NCBI RefSeq assembly: GCF_015689335.1
Contig: NZ_CP065053.1
Span: 5,270,001-5,334,000 of the forward strand
From: Massilia antarctica
Lineage (GTDB): Bacteria > Pseudomonadota > Gammaproteobacteria > Burkholderiales > Burkholderiaceae_D
Direction of reading: 5' to 3'
DNA: 64,000 bases
Shown piece after piece: positions 58,211 to 64,000 of this stretch; within the stretch, counting starts at the first letter, position 1, and each line of letters starts with the position of its first letter. A program made the position numbers and the translations under genes. The notes under the pieces were generated by a model, which saw nothing but the letters and a program-made list of their open reading frames with translations, ran no database searches and had not been told where the DNA came from.

Positions 58211-59580
58211 GACCGCAGCCCACAGCCCAGCGGCGCTGGACCCTGGCCGCGCTGTCGCTGTCGATGCTGCTCTCCTCGCTCGGCACCAGCATCGCCAACG
58301 TGGGCTTGCCGACCCTGGCGCTAGCCTTCGGCGCCACCTTCGGGCAGGTGCAGTGGGTCGTGCTGGCCTACCTGCTGGCGATTACCACGCTGATTGTGAG
58401 TGTTGGACGGCTGGGCGACCTCACCGGACGGCGCCGGCTCCTGCTGGCCGGTATTGGCCTGTTCACCGTTGCCTCGGCCCTGTGCGGCATGGCGGGCGCG
58501 CTGCCATGGCTGATCGCGGCGCGCGCGCTGCAGGGTCTCGGCGCGGCGGTGATGATGGCGCTGACCATGAGTTTCGCCACCGAGGCGGCGCCCAAGGCCG
58601 GCACCGGGAGCGTGATGGGGCTGTTGGGGACGATGTCCGCCATCGGCACCGCGCTCGGACCATCGCTTGGCGGCGTGCTGATCGCGGCGGCCGGCTGGCG
58701 CGCGCTGTTCTTCGTCAGCGTACCGCTGGGGATCGCGGCCCTGATGCTGGCGTATCGCACCTTGCCGGCGGACGTGCGGCGGCCGGCAGCCTTCGACCAC
58801 GTGGGCACGCTGCTGCTGGCGCTGACCCTGGGCGCGTACGCATTGGCCATGACGGCGGGCAGCGGCAGCTTCGGTGCAGTCAACCTGGGTTTGCTGCTCG
58901 CCGCAGCGGTGGGAACGGGCCTGTTCGTGCTGGCCGAAGCGAGGGTCGAATCGCCGCTGATTCCGCTGGCGCTACTGCGCGACCGGCTGTTCGGTGCGCG
59001 TCTGGGCACGACGACCCTGGTGTCGACCGTGATGATGGCGACGCTGGTGGTGGGGCCGTTTTATCTGGCGCGCGCACTCGGGCTGGCGCCGGCCGCCATT
59101 GGCCTGGTCTTGTCGGCGGGGCCGCTGGTGGCGGCGCTGTGCGGCATGCCGGCGGGCCGGATCGTGGACCGCGCCGGCACCATTGGCGTCACCCTCGCCG
59201 GGCTGATGCTGATGCTGGCGGGGTCGGTGGCGCTGGCGCTGCTGCCGGCATCGACCGGCGTGCCGGGCTACCTTGCGCCGCTGGTCGTCATCACGATCGG
59301 GTATGCCCTGTTCCAGGCGGCGAACAATACGGCGCTGATGGCCAATGCCGGCGCCGATCAGCGCGGCGTGGTATCGGGCATGCTCAACCTGGCGCGCAAT
59401 CTGGGGCTGGTCACGGGCGCCTCGCTCATGGGCGCGGTGTTCGCGTTCGGCTCGGCGGCCGCCACGGCCGCGCCGGATGCGGTGGCGGCGGGCATGCGCA
59501 GAACGTTCGCCTTCGGCGCCATGCTGCTGGCGGCGGCGCTGGTCATCGCCTGGCGCTCAGACAGGGGGCGTAGGCCGTAA
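58207..59580 (+). CDS. MFS transporter, DHA2-type drug exporter
   Basis: Inner-membrane proton antiporter of 457 residues with about 14 transmembrane helices. The DHA2 signatures are SLGTSIANVGLPTLALAF (helix 1), GRLGDLTGRRRLLLAG (loop 2-3) and GLGAAVMMALTMSFATEAAP (helix 5 region). The start overlaps the tpm stop, a coupling that suggests export of a methylated or related toxic compound, which is inference. The end overlaps the next open frame by a few bases. Confidence 0.9.
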   Translation: MRPQPTAQRRWTLAALSLSMLLSSLGTSIANVGLPTLALAFGATFGQVQWVVLAYLLAITTLIVSVGRLGDLTGRRRLLLAGIGLFTVASALCGMAGALPWLIAARALQGLGAAVMMALTMSFATEAAPKAGTGSVMGLLGTMSAIGTALGPSLGGVLIAAAGWRALFFVSVPLGIAALMLAYRTLPADVRRPAAFDHVGTLLLALTLGAYALAMTAGSGSFGAVNLGLLLAAAVGTGLFVLAEARVESPLIPLALLRDRLFGARLGTTTLVSTVMMATLVVGPFYLARALGLAPAAIGLVLSAGPLVAALCGMPAGRIVDRAGTIGVTLAGLMLMLAGSVALALLPASTGVPGYLAPLVVITIGYALFQAANNTALMANAGADQRGVVSGMLNLARNLGLVTGASLMGAVFAFGSAAATAAPDAVAAGMRRTFAFGAMLLAAALVIAWRSDRGRRP

Positions 59581-59885
59581 GCGCCGAAATTTCCATTATC
59601 CCAGCGGTTGTAGTCGTCACGGGGCCCGCCGGCGGTGGCAGTGGTGATAGCGGTGGTGGCGACGGTCCAGGCGGTGCGGCTGGAGGTACAATTCCAGGTG
59701 AAAATCCGGCTGGAGCTGCCCGCAACGATACGCCTGGCCAGGCAGTTTGTATGGAACGTGCATACAGGGCTTGGTTGCAGATGGATGGCTATTGCAGAAG
59801 AGAGCCCACCGCACGTGATCGGCTGGCGTGTAGTGTAGGCATGCGCCTCTACCGCGACGACATTGAGTATTGTAAAACGCAGTAA
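59574..59885 (+). pseudogene. Cys-rich small protein frame without a standard start (possible 5'-truncated gene)
   Basis: An open frame of 103 codons right after a TAG inside the MFS stop region, ending in a double stop TAATAA. It reads a hydrophobic piece (ISIIPAVVVVTG), a Gly-rich linker (PAGGGSGDSGGGDGPGG), and a C-terminal part with four cysteines spaced through QAVCMERAYRAWLQM, GYCRRE, LACSVGM and EYCKTQ. No ATG, GTG or TTG lies before the linker; only ATT/ATC could start it, while an internal ATG at 59751 gives 44 residues. It may be a gene that lost its 5' end or a real small protein with a rare start. The reverse frame is judged a shadow. Confidence 0.45.
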
Positions 59886-59992
59886 TAATCACAGCATGCC
59901 TGTGGCTTGATCATATAGGCATCACTCTTCGGCCTCGCGATTTCAATATATAGATTGAGGTCGTGAGGCTTTGTACCTTGCAAGGGATTTTA

Positions 59993-60403
59993 ATGACTGA
60001 ACGTTTTGAAAAAATTGGAAACATCATTTATGGCACCCAAAGGCTAAGCGGCACGTTGGAAGTTATTGCGGCGTGGTTCGAGAGAGAGATAGCAATGCCA
60101 GGCGTAAATATTGATATTTCCCCTCCAGCTTCACAAATTGTAAACCTGTATTTCCAAAAACGGTCCGGCTTTGATAAATTAAAGGCCGATTATTTTATGG
60201 TTCTGGACGCAGTCCTTACTTTGGAAGCTGGTGTGGAAAGGGTGGGCGACATGACGCCTAGCCAAATAGACGATAATCTCAAGCGCGTCAAAGACCTGCA
60301 CTTTGTCATGGCTGGCGTAATGGAAGGGCTCGGATGCTCGGAGATTTCACCAGAGGCTTTACGACGAAAAGGTGAAAGTATTGTGACTGTTCCGCCCCTA
60401 TGA
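59993..60403 (+). CDS. Hypothetical protein, low-GC
   Basis: Protein of 136 residues without recognised family. It is mainly alpha-helical with no signal peptide or transmembrane segment: RFEKIGNIIYGTQRLSGTLE, then a middle with LDAVLTLEAGVERVGDMTPS and KRVKDLHFVMAGVMEGLGCS. ATG at 59993 follows AAGGGA by about 6 bases. Its GC content is clearly below the window average, pointing to recent acquisition, and it is next to a broken chemoreceptor fragment. Function unknown. Confidence 0.6.
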   Translation: MTERFEKIGNIIYGTQRLSGTLEVIAAWFEREIAMPGVNIDISPPASQIVNLYFQKRSGFDKLKADYFMVLDAVLTLEAGVERVGDMTPSQIDDNLKRVKDLHFVMAGVMEGLGCSEISPEALRRKGESIVTVPPL

Positions 60404-60436
60404 AACGCTGCCCTGGCAGTGGTGGCAAGATGGTGA

Positions 60437-60595
60437 CCGCAGGTTGTCAATACGATGGGTTCAATTCGGGAAAGCTCAAACCGCATCGTTGACATCATCA
60501 GCGTCATCGACGGAATCGCTTTCCAAACCAATGTCTTGGCGCTGAACGCAGTGGTGGAAACGGCATGCGCGGGGGACCAAGGCCCGGCAAGCTGA
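60437..60595 (+). pseudogene. Methyl-accepting chemotaxis protein fragment
   Basis: A 52-codon frame after a TGA, reading [20 protein letters not shown] and then [20 protein letters not shown] followed by [11 protein letters not shown] and a stop. This is the highly conserved hairpin tip of the chemoreceptor signalling domain (usual [20 protein letters not shown]). Everything before and after is missing, and ALNAVVETA instead of ALNAAVEAA suggests decay. It marks a former receptor gene or a small insertion. Confidence 0.8.
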
Positions 60596-60929
60596 GTGCT
60601 TCCGTCACTCGGGCGGAAAAGACACGTTGCGACTGTAACTCGATGTCATGGTGTCGTTGTCCGCGCTCGGCGCCAGGGCACCGAGCATGCGTTGCGTCGC
60701 CCGCGACGTGGGCGACTTGCGTCGTTTTCTACCAATATCTGAAATCCACGCCTACCTTTCAAGCGCTTGGGAGACATTCTACGTCGATGCGTTCCTGGGT
60801 CGCGCCGGTATCAGAGTGACGGAAATTTCGACGGTTCCGCCTTGCAACCTAAAACAGGGGGCATCAACAGCAAACATGAATTTCTGCTATGTTGTCAGAT
60901 CACTTTGACACGCTTGAAAGGATGGAGCT
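60596..60929. other. Gap with no recognised gene
   Basis: 334 bases between the chemoreceptor fragment and the glutathione transferase. Open frames here have no protein-like character. Upstream of the transferase start only its GGATGGAG ribosome site is clear. Confidence 0.5.
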
Positions 60930-61643
60930 ATGAACGACCTGTCGACTTTTCCGATCATGAAAAAATGGCCCGCCCGGCACCCCGAGCGCATCCAGCTTTA
61001 TTCGCTGCCGACGCCGAACGGCGTGAAGGTATCGATCATGCTGGAAGAAACGGGGCTGGCCTACGAGCCGCATCTGGTGCGCTTCGATCACAACGATCAG
61101 CTCACACCAGAATTCATGTCGCTTAATCCGAACAACAAGATCCCCGCCATCATCGATCCGGATGGCCCGGACGGCAAGCCGCTGGCGCTGTTCGAGTCGG
61201 GTGCGATCCTGATTTACCTGGCCGAAAAGAGCGGCCGGTTCCTGCCGCTTGATGCCGCCGGCCGCTACGAAACGATCCAGTGGCTGATGTTCCAGATGGG
61301 CGGCATCGGCCCGATGTTCGGCCAACTCGGCTTCTTCCACAAATTCGCGGGCAAGGATTATGAAGACAAGCGGCCGCGCGAGCGCTACGTGGCCGAATCG
61401 AAGCGCCTGCTTGGCGTGCTCAATGGACAGCTGGCGCAGCGCACGTGGATCGCGGGCGATACGTACACCATCGCGGACATCGCCATCTTCCCGTGGGTGC
61501 GCAACCTGATTGGATATTACGAGGCGGGCGACCTGGTCGGCATCGCCGATTTTCCGCATGTGACGCGGGCGCTGGAGAATTTCGTGGCGCGGCCGGCGGT
61601 GGTGAAAGGGCTGGAGATTCCCAGCCGGGATGGCGCCGCCTGA
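60930..61643 (+). CDS. Glutathione S-transferase family protein (YfcG/YghU-like)
   Basis: Cytosolic protein of 237 residues with a thioredoxin-fold N-terminal domain (about 20-105): QLYSLPTPNGVKVSIMLEE, NPNNKIPAIID and LFESGAILIYLAEK, and an alpha-helical C-terminal domain with WLMFQMGGIGPMFGQLGFF and RTWIAGDTYTIADIAIFPW. These match the YfcG/YghU group, which reduces disulfides or peroxides with glutathione. A GGATGGAG ribosome site precedes the ATG. The gene is standalone. Confidence 0.92.
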   Translation: MNDLSTFPIMKKWPARHPERIQLYSLPTPNGVKVSIMLEETGLAYEPHLVRFDHNDQLTPEFMSLNPNNKIPAIIDPDGPDGKPLALFESGAILIYLAEKSGRFLPLDAAGRYETIQWLMFQMGGIGPMFGQLGFFHKFAGKDYEDKRPRERYVAESKRLLGVLNGQLAQRTWIAGDTYTIADIAIFPWVRNLIGYYEAGDLVGIADFPHVTRALENFVARPAVVKGLEIPSRDGAA

Positions 61644-61690
61644 TCGTCGGGGACTGGCCGGCGTTCACCGCTCGTCGTTGGTCCGCTCGG

Positions 61691-62470
61691 TCAACGTTTC
61701 AGCAAGGTCCACGCGAAAGGGGTATCGGATACGGTCGGAATCACCGTGCGCACCGTGACATGCGGGACAGCGCCGTCGAGGCGTTCGGCGCACAGCGCGA
61801 GCAGGTGCTCGGGTGTGGGCCGGAATTGCCAGAAGCGCCAGCGCGCGCCATCGTCGCCCAGTTCCGGGTCGACGGCAAGGGCCACCTTGCGCTCGTTCGG
61901 AAAATGAAAGCTGAAGCGGTCGAGCGGGATCGATAGTCCCATGCCGCGCGCCTTGATGTAGGCTTCCTTGAAGGTCCAGTATTCAAAGAAGCGGTCCTGG
62001 CGCCGGTCTTCCGGCACGGTGGCCAGTTCGGCCACTTCGGCCGGCGCGAAAAAATGCTCGGCGATGCCGTCGGATACCTGGCGCGTGGCGAGGTTTTCGA
62101 CGTCGACACCCAGCACGCGCTCGCGCGTGACGGCCAGCGCAATCAGGCCGCGTGTGTGCGACACGTTGAAGTTGAGCGAGCGCGCGTCAGGATGCGGGTT
62201 GCCGATGGCGGGGCGGCCGTATTCGTTGGGGATGAAGGTCCAGTCGGCCGGAGCTACCGGGGCATAGCGCGAGAGTGTGATGCGCACCAGCGCGCGCGTG
62301 ACCAGGTAGCGCAGGCGGTCGTCAGGGCGGTAGAATCGGATTTGCTGCTGGCGCTCGGCGTCGTTGAGCAGCTCGAGCAGGGCCTCGTGCAGCTCGGGGG
62401 CGGTGATGGTCTGGTAGAAGGCCAGCCAGATGTCGATCTGCTGGCTGGTGAGCGGGTGGTGTGGAGTCAT
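61691..62470 (-). CDS. 4'-phosphopantetheinyl transferase, Sfp type
   Basis: Enzyme of 259 residues that moves phosphopantetheine from CoA onto carrier proteins. The key motifs are NFNVSHTRGLIALAV near 100, LGVDVEN near 120 (metal-binding Asp and Glu) and FFEYWTFKEAYIKARG near 158-173 (Trp-x-x-Lys-Glu). The residues are complete. ATG at 62470 has no clear ribosome site; the frame open to 63406 is a shadow of the lyase gene. The gene may serve carrier proteins elsewhere; no NRPS/PKS genes are in the window. Confidence 0.93.
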   Translation of the reverse strand: MTPHHPLTSQQIDIWLAFYQTITAPELHEALLELLNDAERQQQIRFYRPDDRLRYLVTRALVRITLSRYAPVAPADWTFIPNEYGRPAIGNPHPDARSLNFNVSHTRGLIALAVTRERVLGVDVENLATRQVSDGIAEHFFAPAEVAELATVPEDRRQDRFFEYWTFKEAYIKARGMGLSIPLDRFSFHFPNERKVALAVDPELGDDGARWRFWQFRPTPEHLLALCAERLDGAVPHVTVRTVIPTVSDTPFAWTLLKR

Positions 62471-62534
62471 TGAGTGGGCGAATAAAACGTGGGTTGCTGC
62501 CGTCGCGGGAAGTTTTTTCCGGCAGTGCCAGGAA

Positions 62535-62561
62535 GTCGGTTCGGGCAGTGCCAGAACCGAC
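62535..62561. terminator. 27-bp imperfect palindrome after the lyase gene
   Basis: GTCGGTTC and GAACCGAC arms flank GGCAGTGCC, giving a near-perfect 27-bp palindrome 11 bases past the lyase stop. The 11-mer GGCAGTGCCAG occurs here (62544) and again at 62521. No T run follows, so it could be a weak terminator or a binding site. Confidence 0.4.
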
Positions 62562-62571
62562 GTTGGCGATA

Positions 62572-64000
62572 TCAGGTACGCATCAGGGCGGCCAGTTCGG
62601 CGGCGCCGAGGGCGCCATGAAAAAGGCGGAAGTCGTCGATGTTGCCGTTCAGGCCTGGGTCGGTCGGAAACTGCGAGCGGCCGAGCCAGTTCTGGGTGGT
62701 CGGTCCGAGACGGAAGGGCGCCAGCGCCAGGGCGGCGTTGCGGCCCACTTCCGCGCCGTTGACGTACAAGATCCCGGTACTGCCCGATAAAGTGAGCGCC
62801 ACGTGGACCCACTGTCCCACGGGTAGCGCCGCGTTGCCGGATATGCCTTGTTCGCCGGCGGGGAAGTTGGTGGTGATGCCGAAGCGGAGCACGCCTTTGT
62901 TGTTGCGCGGCGTGAGCATCATGTAGTGCCCTGGCCCGCTGCCGAAGTCGAACACGCGCGACCACGGCGTGGCCGCATTCAGGTACACCCAGGTGGCCAC
63001 GGTGAAGTCGGCCAGGTCCGCAACGAGGTTGTGGGGCAAACTGACATGGCCGGCAGCGCCGTCGAAGGCGACTGCGCGGCCGGCGCGGCCGGCGCTCCAG
63101 GTGGCGCCGCGGGCCAACGTGCCGGCGTGGCCGTTGCCGCTGGCGTCCGCCGCGACCGTGCCTGACCCTTCGTCCATCTTCAGCCGCGTGTGCGGCGCCA
63201 ATCCCGTGATGACGCGCGCGGCGACCGACGGGGCGCTTTCCTTGCCGGCGGCATGCGCGGTCACCACGTAATAAAAGACGCCAGCGGGCGTGCTGGTGTC
63301 CGTGTAGCTGAGCAGGCCGGCGATGCCGCTGGCCAGGGTCTTGTATGGGCCGCCCAAGGCCGTGGCGCGCTTGACCGTGTAGCTGCTGGCCTGGGCGCAG
63401 CCCCACCAGCTAAGAACGACCTTGCCCGCACTCTGGTGCGCCGTCAGGCCGCTCGGGATGCTGCCGGTCAGGGAATCGCGAGTGAATGTCAGGGTGCCGA
63501 AACCAAGCTGGTCGCCATTGCCCCCATCGCCTTCGGGACGGGTTTGCAGCGCTTGCGCGCCGGTCCAGGGAGCCGCCAGGCCGCGCCGGTTGACGTAGTG
63601 CTGGTGGACCATGTCCCACACGGGACGGAGGATTCCCTGCGCCGTGGGAGAAAAAGCGCCTTGGCTGGCGTTGATGTTCTGGTAGGGCGTGTAGGGCACC
63701 GGGTAAAAGGCGCCGGCGGCATCGCGCAGATTGGACCTGGCGACGTATTCCGCGCCGGCGAGGAAGCGGTTGTTGTCGTAGCCGTACATGTCGTCGCCCT
63801 GGTTCCACGCCATTTCGCAGAACGCACCGGCCAGGCCGATGCCGAGCGTGGCATGGCCCTGGTCGCGGCCACTTTCCTGCCACTGGCCCAGGTGGCCCGG
63901 GTGGACATAGTAAACAGCCTGGGAACTGGCGCCGTTGCCGGGGCCCGTCATGTAGTAGTTCAGGGCCTCGTCATACAGGTCTTCGCGGTCGCACAGCACG
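62572..64000 (-). CDS. Alginate lyase-like secreted enzyme with FnIII and LamG domains (5' partial)
   Basis: The frame runs off the right edge, so the N-terminus and signal peptide are outside. The visible part begins in an alginate lyase family domain, with YYVHPGHLGQWQESGRDQGH, LGIGLAGAFCEMAWNQGDD and NNRFLAGAEYVARSN, ending near 155. A fibronectin type III domain follows (about 185-260), then a concanavalin/LamG-type domain (about 275-465) with TVATWVYLNAATPWSRVFDF, WVHVALTLSGSTGILYVNG and GNIDDFRLFHGALG. Such enzymes degrade uronic-acid polysaccharides, with the C-terminal modules for sugar binding. The link to the exopolysaccharide locus at the left end is unproven. Confidence 0.85.
   Translation of the reverse strand, partial: VLCDREDLYDEALNYYMTGPGNGASSQAVYYVHPGHLGQWQESGRDQGHATLGIGLAGAFCEMAWNQGDDMYGYDNNRFLAGAEYVARSNLRDAAGAFYPVPYTPYQNINASQGAFSPTAQGILRPVWDMVHQHYVNRRGLAAPWTGAQALQTRPEGDGGNGDQLGFGTLTFTRDSLTGSIPSGLTAHQSAGKVVLSWWGCAQASSYTVKRATALGGPYKTLASGIAGLLSYTDTSTPAGVFYYVVTAHAAGKESAPSVAARVITGLAPHTRLKMDEGSGTVAADASGNGHAGTLARGATWSAGRAGRAVAFDGAAGHVSLPHNLVADLADFTVATWVYLNAATPWSRVFDFGSGPGHYMMLTPRNNKGVLRFGITTNFPAGEQGISGNAALPVGQWVHVALTLSGSTGILYVNGAEVGRNAALALAPFRLGPTTQNWLGRSQFPTDPGLNGNIDDFRLFHGALGAAELAALMRT

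Noticed and set aside
59617-59892. 91-codon minus-strand frame
   Set aside because: His/Arg-rich shadow composition; the plus-strand frame in the same place has a more protein-like pattern.

Overview
The window looks like a chromosomal piece of a high-GC betaproteobacterium, most likely an Oxalobacteraceae member (Massilia/Duganella/Janthinobacterium type). The basis is the uniformly GC-rich codon use, an exosortase-A (XrtA)/PEP-CTERM exopolysaccharide locus, and the protein families present. This is inference from family content; no 16S or other marker gene lies in the window. I saw no tRNA, rRNA, CRISPR array or intact insertion sequence.

Region 1 (1-20335) is an XrtA/PEP-CTERM polysaccharide locus. 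It holds an undecaprenyl-phosphate sugar transferase (cut by the left edge), the sigma-54 activator PrsR, two exosortase-associated hydrolases, an acyl-CoA ligase, a polysaccharide deacetylase, two glycosyltransferases, a tyrosine autokinase, a chain-length determinant and a PEP-CTERM protein with a good sigma-54 promoter. An N-acyl amino acid synthase-like acyltransferase coupled to a FAD oxidase, the TPR lipoprotein PrsT and a UDP-sugar epimerase follow. Genes alternate in strand, with almost no space at three tail-to-tail junctions. The exosortase and the PrsK sensor are not in the window.

Region 2 (20375-33117) holds housekeeping and stress genes: the spoVR/yeaH/prkA operon, a pyridoxamine-oxidase-like stress protein, a DUF445 membrane protein, a DUF2339/DUF3999 envelope pair, a GNAT acetyltransferase and a glutaminyl cyclase.

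Region 3 (33136-42285, all minus strand) is the most unusual. A DUF692-type multinuclear iron oxygenase (MNIO) with a partner-like C-terminal domain lies one base after an 86-residue Cys-containing peptide. Upstream are a possible 39-residue peptide, an R2K ATP-grasp enzyme, a Cys-rich zinc-ribbon protein, a divergent J-domain protein and HscC. This resembles an undescribed RiPP-type peptide-modification cassette. Further upstream are an LRR-like gene, a barstar-like gene and a second PEP-CTERM gene.

Region 4 (42780-53990) carries a czcICBA metal-efflux operon, a lone pstS with a clear terminator, a MarR/CPBP-protease operon divergent from a YdeI-like gene across a perfect 20-bp palindrome, and an ECF sigma factor coupled to a membrane protein.

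Region 5 (54165-64000) has a LysR regulator, a periplasmic catalase-ankyrin pair (katB-ankB) behind an OxyR-like site, a thiopurine methyltransferase coupled to an MFS exporter, and a disturbed segment at 59.6-60.9 kb. That segment holds a Cys-rich frame without a normal start, a low-GC orphan gene and a chemoreceptor fragment. A glutathione transferase, a phosphopantetheinyl transferase and an alginate lyase-like secreted enzyme cut by the right edge complete the window.
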